This document shows, piece after piece, positions 7,342 through 16,844 of a stretch of DNA of 64,000 nucleotides. Numbering within the stretch: the first letter of the stretch is position 1; each line of letters opens with the position of its first letter. Where the stretch lies: contig NZ_CP015756.1 of the NCBI RefSeq assembly GCF_001877035.1, positions 363,001 to 427,000 of the forward strand, written 5' to 3'. The translations under genes and the position numbers were made by a program. Source of the DNA: Clostridium estertheticum subsp. estertheticum. Lineage in GTDB: Bacteria > Bacillota > Clostridia > Clostridiales > Clostridiaceae. The notes below the pieces were generated by a model. The model did no database searches. It saw nothing but the letters and a program-made list of their open reading frames with translations, and was not told the origin of the DNA.

Positions 7342-10300
7342 ATGTCAAATTTCTATTTTTTAAATAAAAAATGGGCAATACTTGCTAAAATAGGTATACA
7401 AGCAGAAAGCTATTTACATACAGATAATAACGCATCAATGCTAAAAATGCGTATGTTTGGAGAGCAAATAATTGACCATATTTTAGCAGTATTAAGTGTT
7501 GAAGCGAATAAGTTTGCAACACAAGATGATAAAATAAAACTTTTAAGAAATACAACAATAAACCAAGCTATTCCAGATCTGTTTGACATAGTTAGAAGAT
7601 TTGGAAATAAAGCAAATCATCAAGGTTATGAAAATAAAAAAGATGCTTTAGAGTGTTTAGTTTCTATGTATAAAGTAGCAGCTTGGGTTTATATAAAGGT
7701 TACTAAGGATACATCAATAAGGCCTTTAACATTTAAGATTCCGAAGACATCAACTGTAAAGGTAAATGTTTATGATATAGAGACATATGCAAAAGAAAAG
7801 GAAGAAATAAAAGATCAACACAATGAAGAAGTTAAATCAATTAAGAAAGAAACTAAAGTAATTGTAGAAACAGAACAAGACAAGATAATTGAAAAAGAAG
7901 TTGAAGCTACACTAGATCTTAATGAAGCAGAAACAAGAAAAAAATTAATAGATATTATGCTTAGAGATGCAGGTTGGGATATAAATAATAAAGAACTAGT
8001 TAGGTTAGAATTGCCGTTAAAGGATCATAAGAAGATTGGTGGAAATGGAGCAGCAGATTATGTTCTATTTAATAAAAAGGCTGAACCTGTTGCAGTGGTA
8101 GAGGCAAAGAAGACATCTGTTGATCCTATAATAGGTCGTCAACAAGCTGTAGAGTATGCAAATACCATAGAAAAAAAATATGGTAAAAGACCTATAATAT
8201 TTTGTACGAATGGATATGAAATAACAATTTGGGATGATGCATATAGCGAACCTAGACTAATTTGGGGGTTTTATACATTAAATGATTTAGAAGAGGTGTA
8301 CTTTAAACATAAACATAAAAAAGATTTAAATAAGATTGAGATAGATAAAAATATAGCAGGAAGACCATATCAAATAGAGGGAATTAAGAGAGTTTATGAA
8401 AAATACCTAAATGGTTATAGAAAATCACTTTTAGTTATGGCTACAGGAACAGGAAAAACAAGAACTGCTATAGCATTAACAAAAGGGCTAATGGAAGCTA
8501 ATTGGGCAAAAAGAGTATTATTCTTAGCAGATAGAGATGAGTTAGTAAAACAAGCTAAGGAGGATAAATTTAGCTTTAAAACGTTTATGCCAGAGCAAAT
8601 ATCATGCAGAATCACTGGGAAGAACTCAGATAATAGAGAAGCAACTTTGTATTTCTCAACTTATCAAACAATGATAAATTACTATAGCAAGTTTAGTGTA
8701 GGTTTTTTCGATTTAATAATATGCGATGAATCTCATAGAAGTGTTTACAAAGTTTATAAGGATATTTTAGAGTATTTTGATACCAATATATTAGGGTTAA
8801 CTGCAACACCAGTAGATTTCATAGGTAGGGATACCTTTAAACTATTTGCATGTGGAAAAGGCGATCCGACGTTTAGTTTTTCTGTAGATGATGCTTGGAA
8901 TCATATACCACCATATTTAACTGAACCAAGGGTTATAGATGTGACTACAGACTTTCTGAGAAAAGGCATTAAATACAATGAGATGACAGAAGAACAAAGG
9001 CAACAGGTAGATGAAGAAGGCTATGATGGTGATGATATAAATTATGAAAAAACAGACCTAGAAAAGAAAATAACTAATAAGGATACTAATAGATATATAT
9101 TAAAGACATTGATGAATAATGGAATAAAAGTTGGTGACTATATTGGAAAAACGATTTTATTTGCCAAGACTAAAAAGCATGCAAATCTCTTGGATTCATT
9201 ATTTAATGAAATGTATCCCCAATATAAAGGAAAGCTTACGGCCGTAATATATTCTGAAATTACTGATAAGTCTATTTTAATTGAGAAATTTAAAGGTGAA
9301 GATTTTCCAAGAATAGCAATATCCGTGGATCTATTAGATACAGGAATAGATGTTCCTGAAATAGTTAATTTAGTTTTTGCAAAGCCCATATATTCAAAGG
9401 TTAAATTCTGGCAAATGATAGGTAGAGGAACTAGACGTTGTGATAATTTATTCAAACCTGGAAGAGATAAAACAGAGTTTGCTATATTTGACTGCTATAA
9501 GAACTTTGAATTCTTTGAGATGAATCCTAAGGGCTTTGAGCCAAAACCTCAAAAAACATCGTTACAGGTAAGATTTGAAATAATGTGTAAGCTTTTGGAA
9601 AAGTATAAAATTCAGAATGAAATCAATATATGTAATGACTTCGTAGAAAAACTAAAAGCTGATATATTGGATTTACCACAAGATAGTATTGAAATAAAGA
9701 AAAGTAGAAAAAGAATAGAGCAGGTTAAAAAACAAGAATATTGGAGTCATTTAAGTGAGGATTTTATTAAAAAGTTAAAATTGGAGATAGCACCTTTAAT
9801 TCAATGGATAGAGCCTAAAGATAATTCAGATGCTATAGGCTTTGATAACTCTATATATAGAGTTATGATCTTATACATTACTGGCGACAAGGATGGATTA
9901 ATTAGAGAGATCAATACTACAATGGAGAAAATATCAAGGTTAAAGATTAATTTAAACTGGTTTGATGGTAAAAGGGAGCTAGTTAAGTCACTTTTACATC
10001 CATCAGGGTGGGAAGAGTTAAGTTATGAAAAATTAGAGCAAATAAGAGTAGATTTAAGGGAGTTAATGAAACATAAAGGGGCAACATCTAATCATTTTGT
10101 AGTTTTTGATATTAAGGATACAGGTGGGGTTATTAAGGAAATTAGTGCTGGTTCAGTATTATATGGAGCTAACATGGAGCCTTATGAGAAGAGAGTTAAG
10201 AGCGCTATTGAGGGTAAATTAAACGATCAACTTGTAATTCATAAAATAAGAAAAGGTGAAAAACTTTCACAGACAGAAATTGAAAGTGTTTACTCAATAT

Positions 10301-10650
10301 TTGGTGTAGATTTCGTCTATAGCATTGATGAACTTTCAAGTAAAACCGATATTGATAAAGAAGATATTATAGGGATTATAAGAAAATTTGTAGGTGTGGA
10401 TGAAGTAGAGTTAAATAAAATGTTTGAAGTATTTATCCAAAAGCATCATAATAAGATGAATGCCACTCAGATTAAGACCTTAGAAATAATTAAGAATGAC
10501 ATTGCAAAGAATAAAGGTATATCTTTTGCAGCATTATTTTCAGAACCGTATACAACCTTTAATCAAAATGGAGTAGATGGTATATTTGGAATAATGGCAG
10601 ATGAGGTTTTTGACTTAATAGCTCCATTTAAGGCTACATATATATCATAA
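7342..10650 (+). CDS. hsdR: Type I restriction enzyme, R subunit
   Basis: This is the DNA translocase and endonuclease of a type I restriction complex (R2M2S). At 1102 aa it is normal length. In order I see an N-terminal DUF4145-like helical domain (FGNKANHQGY, about residue 93), a coiled-coil stretch rich in K and E, the HsdR nuclease core (GAADYVLF and VVEAKKTS, about residues 234-258, PD-(D/E)xK type), and helicase motif I MATGTGKTRTA (about 365). Motif II CDESHRS (about 461), LGLTATP (motif III, about 487) and the C-terminal helicase lobe with QMIGRGTRR (motif VI, about 692) follow, then an EcoEI-type C-terminal domain. hsdM begins 20 bases later. A very intact gene. Confidence 0.96.
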   Translation: MSNFYFLNKKWAILAKIGIQAESYLHTDNNASMLKMRMFGEQIIDHILAVLSVEANKFATQDDKIKLLRNTTINQAIPDLFDIVRRFGNKANHQGYENKKDALECLVSMYKVAAWVYIKVTKDTSIRPLTFKIPKTSTVKVNVYDIETYAKEKEEIKDQHNEEVKSIKKETKVIVETEQDKIIEKEVEATLDLNEAETRKKLIDIMLRDAGWDINNKELVRLELPLKDHKKIGGNGAADYVLFNKKAEPVAVVEAKKTSVDPIIGRQQAVEYANTIEKKYGKRPIIFCTNGYEITIWDDAYSEPRLIWGFYTLNDLEEVYFKHKHKKDLNKIEIDKNIAGRPYQIEGIKRVYEKYLNGYRKSLLVMATGTGKTRTAIALTKGLMEANWAKRVLFLADRDELVKQAKEDKFSFKTFMPEQISCRITGKNSDNREATLYFSTYQTMINYYSKFSVGFFDLIICDESHRSVYKVYKDILEYFDTNILGLTATPVDFIGRDTFKLFACGKGDPTFSFSVDDAWNHIPPYLTEPRVIDVTTDFLRKGIKYNEMTEEQRQQVDEEGYDGDDINYEKTDLEKKITNKDTNRYILKTLMNNGIKVGDYIGKTILFAKTKKHANLLDSLFNEMYPQYKGKLTAVIYSEITDKSILIEKFKGEDFPRIAISVDLLDTGIDVPEIVNLVFAKPIYSKVKFWQMIGRGTRRCDNLFKPGRDKTEFAIFDCYKNFEFFEMNPKGFEPKPQKTSLQVRFEIMCKLLEKYKIQNEINICNDFVEKLKADILDLPQDSIEIKKSRKRIEQVKKQEYWSHLSEDFIKKLKLEIAPLIQWIEPKDNSDAIGFDNSIYRVMILYITGDKDGLIREINTTMEKISRLKINLNWFDGKRELVKSLLHPSGWEELSYEKLEQIRVDLRELMKHKGATSNHFVVFDIKDTGGVIKEISAGSVLYGANMEPYEKRVKSAIEGKLNDQLVIHKIRKGEKLSQTEIESVYSIFGVDFVYSIDELSSKTDIDKEDIIGIIRKFVGVDEVELNKMFEVFIQKHHNKMNATQIKTLEIIKNDIAKNKGISFAALFSEPYTTFNQNGVDGIFGIMADEVFDLIAPFKATYIS

Positions 10651-10670
10651 GATAGGAAGGACGCAAACAA

Positions 10671-12170
10671 ATGATAAGTGCAGATATAAAGAGTAAAGTA
10701 GATAAATTATGGAATAATTTTTGGTCGGGAGGTATATCTAACCCTCTGACAGTTATAGAGCAAATATCATATCTTCTATTTATTAAAAGATTAGATGATA
10801 TTGATAATTCAAACATTACAAGATCAAATAGGATAGGGGGACCATATAAATCATTGTTTCCAGATGATTTGATGAAGTGGTCGGAATTTAAGCATTTAGA
10901 TGTAAGTGAAATGTTTGATATAGTAGCACAAAAGGTATTTCCATTTATAAAAAAAATGGGCGGTGAAGAATCAAGTTTTACTGCTGAGATGAAGGACGCA
11001 GTATTTATGGTACCGAAGCCATCTTTACTGCAAGAATCAGTAAGACTTATTGATGGTATAAAGATGGATGATGCAGATACTAAAGGTGACTTATATGAAT
11101 ATCTATTATCAAAACTTGCAACATCAGGTGTTAACGGTCAATTTAGAACACCAAGACATATAATAAGAATGATGGTAGAACTTATGAATCCAACTCTAGA
11201 GGATAAAATATGTGACCCAGCATGTGGTACTGCGGGTTTTCTTATTAATTCATTAGAATATATTTTAGAGAAGTATACAAAACCTGAAAGTATATTCACT
11301 GATGAAGAAGGGAATTTCCATAGCAGAATTGGAGACATGATGACGAGTAAAGAATGGGAGTACTTTAGAACAGATATGTTCTATGCTTTTGATTTCGACC
11401 CGTCAATGGTTAGAATAGCTTCTATGAACTTAATGCTTCACAGCATAGATGATCCAAATGTTAGACAAATGGATGCCATGTCTAAGAGATATGAAGAAGA
11501 AAATAAGTACACTTTAGTACTAGCTAATCCTCCATTTAAAGGCAGCATAGATGAAGGTGATATAAATACAACTCTAGTTAAGGGCGAAAAAACAACCAAG
11601 ACAGAGCTTTTATTCATAAAACTTATAAATCGAATACTTGACTTAGGTGGAAGGTGTGCAGTTATAGTACCGGATGGAGTTTTATTCGGCTCAACAAAAG
11701 CACATAAAGAAATTAGAAAGACACTAGTAGAAGAAAATTCATTAGAAGGTGTAATATCGATGCCTTCAGGAGTGTTTAAACCTTATGCCGGTGTATCAAC
11801 AGCTATACTTATATTCACAAAAGGTGGAGAAACAAATAAGGTATGGTTTTATGATATGCAAAGTGATGGATTCTCCTTAGATGATAAGAGAAATAAGCTT
11901 GATAATGATGGTGATATACCTGAAATAATAGCAAAGTGGAAAGTTATAAAAGAAGATAATGCAATTGAGCCGTCTAAGAAAGATAAATGGTTTTGGGTAG
12001 ATAAAGAAGAAATTGTTAGTAATGATTATGATCTTTCCATAAATAAGTACAAAGAAATAGAATACGAAGAAATGGTCTACGAAAAACCACAAGTTATATT
12101 AAATAAAATTGAAGCGTTAGAAAAACAAATTTTAAAAAATATAACAGAGTTAAAGGGTATGGTGAAGTAG
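10671..12170 (+). CDS. hsdM: Type I restriction enzyme, M subunit
   Basis: The N6-adenine methyltransferase subunit of the type I complex; with HsdS it makes a working methylase. The helical HsdM N-terminal domain (about residues 5-130) is followed by the AdoMet motif I DPACGTAGF (about residue 182) and the catalytic NPPF motif (LANPPFKGS, about 285). Length 499 aa is usual. The ATG is preceded by AGGAAGG and the gene sits between hsdR and hsdS as one operon; hsdS begins one base after its stop, so the two are translationally coupled. Confidence 0.97.
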   Translation: MISADIKSKVDKLWNNFWSGGISNPLTVIEQISYLLFIKRLDDIDNSNITRSNRIGGPYKSLFPDDLMKWSEFKHLDVSEMFDIVAQKVFPFIKKMGGEESSFTAEMKDAVFMVPKPSLLQESVRLIDGIKMDDADTKGDLYEYLLSKLATSGVNGQFRTPRHIIRMMVELMNPTLEDKICDPACGTAGFLINSLEYILEKYTKPESIFTDEEGNFHSRIGDMMTSKEWEYFRTDMFYAFDFDPSMVRIASMNLMLHSIDDPNVRQMDAMSKRYEEENKYTLVLANPPFKGSIDEGDINTTLVKGEKTTKTELLFIKLINRILDLGGRCAVIVPDGVLFGSTKAHKEIRKTLVEENSLEGVISMPSGVFKPYAGVSTAILIFTKGGETNKVWFYDMQSDGFSLDDKRNKLDNDGDIPEIIAKWKVIKEDNAIEPSKKDKWFWVDKEEIVSNDYDLSINKYKEIEYEEMVYEKPQVILNKIEALEKQILKNITELKGMVK

Positions 12171-12171
12171 T

Positions 12172-13371
12172 TTGCATAATAAGCTAACAGAGAGCTGGAA
12201 AAGAGTAAAATTATCAGAAGTAGGTAAGATACTTACAGGGAATACACCTTCTACAAAATGCATAGAGTATTATAACTCTAATGATGTTATGTTTATAAAG
12301 CCAAATGACTTAAAAGAAAACACATTTAATAAGATAAGTTATAGTAAAGCATATATATCTTTAAGTGGAGCAGAGAAGGTAAGGAGGGTGCCTTCTGGGA
12401 GTGTATTAGTAACTTGTATTGGAATAATAGGGAAGGTTGCATTAGTAGAAAATGAAGCCTGTTTTAACCAGCAGATTAATGCTATTATTCCTGATAAATG
12501 TATAATAGACGGAAAGTTTTTAGGTTATGCAATATTAAGATATAACTATTTGTTAAAAGCAGCTGCCAATGCACCTCTTATACCAATAATAAATAAATCA
12601 CAATTTAGTAACATAGAGATTATGATACCATCGGTAAAGGTTCAAAAGAAAATAGTGAAGATTTTAGAAAAGGCTGAGGAGGCTTTAGGAAAGAGGAGGG
12701 AAGCTAATAGATTATTGGATGAATATTTAAAGAGTGTTTTTGTAGGAATGTGTAGTGAAGAAAGTAATGATATAAAACTAGTTAATCACGTAGTTAAATC
12801 TATAGATGCTGGATGGAGTGTAGGTGGAGAAGAGAGGGCAATTTGTAATGACGAAATTGCAGTGTTAAAAATAAGTGCAGTTACTAAAGGGACATTTGAT
12901 GCTAGTAAGTATAAAGTTATTTCAAAGGATGTAAAAATTAAAAAACATTTAAGTTGCAAAAGGGGAGATATACTTTTTAGTAGAGCAAATACTAGAGAAT
13001 TAGTAGGAGCATCATGTATAGTGTATAAAGATTATGATAATTTGATTCTTCCGGATAAACTATGGAGAATAACCATAGATGAAAGCTTAATGACAAGAGA
13101 GTTTTTCTTATATTCAATTAATACTAATAAGGTTAGAAAAGAAATATCAAAGTTGTCCACAGGGACAAGTGGATCTATGTTGAACATATCAATGGCTAAG
13201 TTCAAAAACATAGAGTTGAATGTGATGTCTTTTAAAAAACAGGAAATTTTTTCTGAAATATACTTAAAAATCCAAACAATTAAAGAAAATACAATGTTAA
13301 ATGAAATTAAATTGAGCAACTTATTCAATTCATTAATGAAAGATGCCTTTAACGGCAAGTTAAAATTTTAG
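12172..13371 (+). CDS. hsdS: Type I restriction enzyme, specificity subunit
   Basis: HsdS holds two target recognition domains that read the two halves of the DNA target. TRD1 runs from about residue 5 to 150 (KLSEVGKILTGNTPSTK near the start; IIPDKCIIDGKFLGYAI; PLIPIINKSQFSNIEIMIPS), then the conserved helical spacer KIVKILEKAEEALGKRREA (about 160-178). TRD2 covers about 200-370 (KRGDILFSRANTRELVGAS; STGTSGSMLNISMAKFKNIEL), and a second helix ends the protein. The start is TTG at 12172, one base after the hsdM stop, with GGTGAAG as ribosome binding site. Both domains look intact, and I saw no spare hsdS fragments or inversion repeats nearby. Confidence 0.94.
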   Translation: MHNKLTESWKRVKLSEVGKILTGNTPSTKCIEYYNSNDVMFIKPNDLKENTFNKISYSKAYISLSGAEKVRRVPSGSVLVTCIGIIGKVALVENEACFNQQINAIIPDKCIIDGKFLGYAILRYNYLLKAAANAPLIPIINKSQFSNIEIMIPSVKVQKKIVKILEKAEEALGKRREANRLLDEYLKSVFVGMCSEESNDIKLVNHVVKSIDAGWSVGGEERAICNDEIAVLKISAVTKGTFDASKYKVISKDVKIKKHLSCKRGDILFSRANTRELVGASCIVYKDYDNLILPDKLWRITIDESLMTREFFLYSINTNKVRKEISKLSTGTSGSMLNISMAKFKNIELNVMSFKKQEIFSEIYLKIQTIKENTMLNEIKLSNLFNSLMKDAFNGKLKF

Positions 13372-13436
13372 TAAACTCGGTCAAGATTACATCTTAAAGG
13401 AGTTAGACCAGTGCGAAGTTATAGGAATAAAGAAAG

Positions 13437-13470
13437 GGAGAATCGTCATTTAGGTGACGGTTCTCCTTTT
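13437..13470 (+). terminator. Terminator of the hsdRMS operon
   Basis: GGAGAATCGTCA pairs with TGACGGTTCTCC (one G-U pair), followed by TTTTATA. It lies 66 bases after hsdS. Confidence 0.85.
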
Positions 13471-13618
13471 ATATTCACTGCAAAAATTCGAAGAATTTAA
13501 CTGCAAAAGAATTCTCCTATCCATCACAAAATTATCTTTCCATTTACACCAACTCTTCATTCCATATTCGTCATTCTATTTTTCACTGCATAATCTAAAT
13601 AATGTAGTCAATTTATAA

Positions 13619-13660
13619 AAGTCTAAGATGGAGTAAAATCTGTTTTAGACTATTTTTTTT
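13619..13660 (+). terminator. Hairpin with long T-run
   Basis: AAGTCTAA pairs with TTAGACT across a loop of about 18 bases and is followed by eight Ts. The interval from 13372 to 13734 holds only this hairpin and the hsdRMS terminator; I see no gene in it. Confidence 0.6.
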
Positions 13661-13734
13661 ACATGTAACAATCCTAAGTTTAAATATATATTATTACCTT
13701 GAATAAAAAAATAGTATTCAAGGAGGAAATAATC

Positions 13735-14097
13735 ATGATAAAGTTAGCTCACAAAACAGAAGTAGAAACCCTAAAAGATCTACCTGCAGAAGTAATAGAA
13801 AAAGTATTAGAAATAGTAACTATTCTTGACGAAAATTATGGTGATACAAGAGAAAAATATGACCTGGGAGGCTATGTACTAATAGCAGAGGTTCTAGAAG
13901 ATGTGGAAACTATAAAGGAGTTAATAGATTTTCAATATACTTTGCCAGAGTATGTGGAACTAATATCATGTCAAAATGGCGGTAGCTACACTAATTCTTT
14001 TATGCTCCTAAGTAGTGATTATAGTATAAGCCTATTGATTCCAAATATATTAACACCTGAGAAATTGTTAATACATTTGGAGGATAATCGTGAATGA
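13735..14097 (+). CDS. Hypothetical protein upstream of recombinase
   Basis: A 120-aa acidic protein that I do not recognise. The ATG at 13735 is preferred over TTG 13699 because AAGGAGG stands seven bases before it. The sequence has predicted helices at the start (EVETLKDLPAEVIEKVLEIV) and a mixed alpha/beta remainder, with no membrane segment or cysteine pair. It overlaps the start of the tyrosine recombinase by eight bases, so the two are translated together. Small proteins coupled in this way to a recombinase are often accessory or regulatory, but that is inference. Confidence 0.7.
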   Translation: MIKLAHKTEVETLKDLPAEVIEKVLEIVTILDENYGDTREKYDLGGYVLIAEVLEDVETIKELIDFQYTLPEYVELISCQNGGSYTNSFMLLSSDYSISLLIPNILTPEKLLIHLEDNRE

Positions 14098-14995
14098 TAA
14101 TAATATTGAAATAGCAGCTGAAAAAATAGTAACTGACTTTGAGGAAGCATTAGTTGCAGATGGTAAAGCACTAAAAACTATAGAGAGTTATATAGGAGAC
14201 ATTAAAGTGTTTCTTGAATGGCTAGAATTTAAGGGTAACATCTTTACTGGAAACCTAAAAAGATTTCATATTACAGCATATAGAAGTTATTTAGTCCAAA
14301 ATAACTACGAGATTAATACTGTAAATAAGAAGATCAATAGCTTACAGTCATTTAATCAATATCTAATTGATGAAAAATACCTAACTGAGCAAGTGGTGAA
14401 TTTAAAAAAGGATAAGTTAAAGGTAGCTGCAGGTAGTGAAAAAGAGGTGGAAGTATTCACAGAAGCCGAAGTAGAAAGGTTCTTATTCTATATCCAATCG
14501 GAAAAGGTAAGATCCAGGGATAAGCTAATAACATTAATGCTGCTTTATACTGGGCTGAGAGTGTCAGAACTAGTAAATGTGAAACTAAGAGATGTAGATA
14601 TGCTATCTATGAACCTTACTGTAGCTTGGGGCAAAGGGGGTAAAAAAAGAGATGTACAACTAAAGGGGCAAGTCGTTGATTCAGTTAAGGAATACCTAGC
14701 GGGAGAAAGAAGGGGTAATAAATTCGCTAATAGTGAGTATCTAATTTTAACCAATAGGTCAGCAAAGATGGATAGGGATGCAGTGAATAGGGTATTAAAA
14801 AAAATGGAAAGCAAGTTAATTATAAGAATGAACCCACATAAATTCCGTCACACATTTTGTACTAGACTATTGAAAAAAGGAGTAGAATTGACAACTGTTG
14901 CAAAGCTTGCGGGCCATTCTTCTATTCAGACAACAGCTAGTTTCTACATCAATACGTCTTCAAAGGACAAGAGGGAGGCTGTGGAACGGCTATAG
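14090..14995 (+). CDS. Tyrosine recombinase, XerC/XerD type
   Basis: A site-specific recombinase that cuts and joins DNA through a tyrosine. The N-terminal SAM-like core-binding domain covers about residues 10-95. The catalytic domain shows the full set: Arg in TGLRVSELV (about 157), Lys in AWGKGGKKRD, HKFRHTF with His and Arg (about 250), GHSS (about 274) and the Tyr in SFYINTS (about 285). GTG start at 14090 with TTGGAGG. At 301 aa it is simple and Xer-like, without the extra N-terminal arm domain of phage integrases. It is a candidate for moving this island, but it is not next to either attachment site. A truncated relative follows at 15143. Confidence 0.92.
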   Translation: MNDNNIEIAAEKIVTDFEEALVADGKALKTIESYIGDIKVFLEWLEFKGNIFTGNLKRFHITAYRSYLVQNNYEINTVNKKINSLQSFNQYLIDEKYLTEQVVNLKKDKLKVAAGSEKEVEVFTEAEVERFLFYIQSEKVRSRDKLITLMLLYTGLRVSELVNVKLRDVDMLSMNLTVAWGKGGKKRDVQLKGQVVDSVKEYLAGERRGNKFANSEYLILTNRSAKMDRDAVNRVLKKMESKLIIRMNPHKFRHTFCTRLLKKGVELTTVAKLAGHSSIQTTASFYINTSSKDKREAVERL

Positions 14996-15142
14996 ATAAT
15001 ATAGTTTTCTGCAATGGAAGATACAGCAAACTAAAATGACGACACTATCAGGAATGGAAAACAGAATGCATATCGTAGGTCTTTAAGTTAAAAACATATA
15101 AGCAGTATATTAAAATAAAATTAAAAAATGGAGGTAATAAAA

Positions 15143-15571
15143 ATGGCGATACCTAAAAAAAAGAATATTTCTGTAGAGGATATAGTAGTGGTTGAATCAA
15201 CTAAAACAAAACTTCAAAATGGAAGACAGGCTATAGAGTTTGAAATCAGTGAAGAGGCTAAGAAAATAATTGAAGAGTTCAAAGAGAATCTAGTGGAAAG
15301 TAATAAGGCTCCAACGACTATTAAATCATATATTTTTGACGTGAAAAGTTTCATTTCCTTTATTGAAAGTGTTGGGATAATATTTACTGGGGAATTTAAT
15401 GCTAATCAGTATAATGATTATATAAAAGCTCAAATTGATTTAGAAATTAAGCCAACAACGATAAAAAAGAGGAGAAATAGTTTGCAGCAGTACAACATTT
15501 TTCTCGAATCTAAAAAGTATATGAATAGTGTAATTATTATATCTAAAAATGATGGACTACCAATAAAATAA
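15143..15571 (+). pseudogene. Truncated tyrosine recombinase, N-terminal domain only
   Basis: This encodes 142 aa that match only the SAM-like core-binding domain of tyrosine recombinases (KKIIEEFKENL..SNKAPTTIKSY, then PTTIKKRRNSLQQYNIFLE). The catalytic domain is absent: translation ends soon after with a short unrelated tail. ATG 15143 has GGAGGT at the right distance, so it may still be expressed. It is similar in layout to the first 95 residues of the intact enzyme upstream (KTIESYIGDIKVFLEWLE), pointing to an old tandem duplication or a second recombinase that lost its 3' part. It might work as an inhibitor, but decay is the simpler reading. Confidence 0.75.
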
Positions 15572-15623
15572 GTGTTACTTTACTGAAGGCTATAGAATTT
15601 AATAAGGAATAGAAATATGCAAG

Positions 15624-15662
15624 GCACCTAATCTCAAGAAAATTGAGGTTAGGTGCTATTTA
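15624..15662 (+). terminator. Intrinsic terminator
   Basis: GCACCTAATCTCAA pairs with TTGAGGTTAGGTGC around a GAAAA loop, followed by TATTTAT. It closes the truncated recombinase unit. Confidence 0.8.
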
Positions 15663-15695
15663 TATGCCTAAAAATAAGAAGGGAATGATAATAAT

Positions 15696-16217
15696 ATGAC
15701 AAGTTCAATATATTGTGTTGGAAAAACAAATGGAGGGCGAAAGGAAATGATAGTAGCTGAAAATAATAATACTCCTGCTAAGAGGGTAAGTATAGTATCC
15801 ATAAAGATGGTAAAGGAAGGGAGCATCTTATATGCGGGACGAAAAATAACGACATCTTCACAGGCGGCAGAAATAGCTAGACAATTCCTAGAGGATTGCG
15901 ATAGGGAAAAACTAATTGTATGTTGTCTAGACACTAAGAATCAGCCGTTATCAATGAGCGTAGTAAGCATTGGGTCACTAAATTCTTCAATAGTCCACCC
16001 AAGGGAAGTATATAAGATTGCAATACTATCGAATGCCTCATCTATAATTCTATTTAATAACCACCCGTCAGGTGACACAACTCCTTCTAATGAAGATATT
16101 AGTATAACTACTAGGTTAAAGGAATGTGGAAAGCTAATTGGAGTTGAATTAATAGATCACATAATTATATCTGATGAGGGTAAATACTGTAGTTTAAAAG
16201 AAAAAGGAATATTGTAG
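15696..16217 (+). CDS. RadC-like JAB domain protein
   Basis: A 173-aa protein of the RadC/JAB1-MPN metalloprotease-fold family. The metal motif is FNNHPSGDTTPS (about residues 118-129) and a later DHIIISDEGKYCSL matches the family's end. The usual helix-hairpin-helix N-terminus of full RadC (about 225 aa) is missing. Such short RadC proteins are common on plasmids, integrated elements and phages, where their role is not settled. ATG with AGAAGGGA. It begins a run of plasmid-like genes (DUF960 next, 19 bases later). Confidence 0.85.
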   Translation: MTSSIYCVGKTNGGRKEMIVAENNNTPAKRVSIVSIKMVKEGSILYAGRKITTSSQAAEIARQFLEDCDREKLIVCCLDTKNQPLSMSVVSIGSLNSSIVHPREVYKIAILSNASSIILFNNHPSGDTTPSNEDISITTRLKECGKLIGVELIDHIIISDEGKYCSLKEKGIL

Positions 16218-16236
16218 AGAAAGGAGATGTAAAAAG

Positions 16237-16545
16237 ATGTTTGATAAAAGTAATAGGTATATGACCAAAGGAATTCAACAGGAAATACCATTAGAATTAC
16301 AATTGTTCATGTGGAATTGTATTGATAAACTAAAAGAGCAAGAGAATAAAGTAGATTATTTGCAGGTTTTTGAAATAACTGAGCATAGAGCTGATGATAT
16401 ATTCTACCAAATCATAGAACATAGTCAAGAAGTACCAGAGTACAATAAAACTTATAAGGTATGTTCGAAGAAAGTTGTTAATGCGAAGGTATTTGTCATT
16501 GATGATGAGACACATTCCACAATGTTACTAGCACAAGAATATTAA
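16237..16545 (+). CDS. DUF960 family protein
   Basis: A 102-aa protein recognised as DUF960 by NRYMTKGIQQEIPLELQLF at the start, the DYLQVFE segment and the SQEVPEYNKTYK stretch. Function is unknown; members are frequent on conjugative plasmids and integrated elements of Firmicutes, usually near single-strand DNA-binding or RadC-type genes. Ribosome binding site AAAGGAG, ATG start. It follows the RadC-like gene by 19 bases and looks cotranscribed. Confidence 0.8.
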   Translation: MFDKSNRYMTKGIQQEIPLELQLFMWNCIDKLKEQENKVDYLQVFEITEHRADDIFYQIIEHSQEVPEYNKTYKVCSKKVVNAKVFVIDDETHSTMLLAQEY

Positions 16546-16562
16546 ATGAAGGAGGAATAACA

Positions 16563-16844
16563 ATGAATAAAGATTTAAAGGAAGGTACGATATTCACAAT
16601 TCATGAAAAAAAGAGACTTGGATTAATGAGAGTTGATTGGGCTGATGGGAATATTTCTAATAAATGGAAGCCTACAAACCTTCTAATAGACCTAAAAAAA
16701 GACTCTGAAATTGACATTGCGAAACTACAGCAGGAGCTGAACTACCTCCAATTCGAGCTTGTTTCTAGCTTTCAGAAGGTAGAAAAGTACTGCAATGGTA
16801 ATGGATACAATAGTGAAAACATATTTTCAATATCATTGGATTAA
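16563..16844 (+). CDS. Hypothetical protein, probably a fused remnant
   Basis: A 93-aa reading frame with a very good ribosome binding site (AAGGAGG) and ATG. Residues 1-45 (GTIFTIHEKKRLGLMRVDWA) look like a small beta-rich domain, and residues 50-75 like a coiled coil. The last 15 residues are read out of frame over the start of the primase remnant at 16795, so the gene seems to have been cut and joined to foreign sequence. I do not recognise a family. Confidence 0.5.
   Translation: MNKDLKEGTIFTIHEKKRLGLMRVDWADGNISNKWKPTNLLIDLKKDSEIDIAKLQQELNYLQFELVSSFQKVEKYCNGNGYNSENIFSISLD

Noticed and set aside
12172-13371. Phase-variable hsdS shuffling
   Set aside because: Only one complete hsdS is present; I found no partial hsdS copies or inverted repeats near it.
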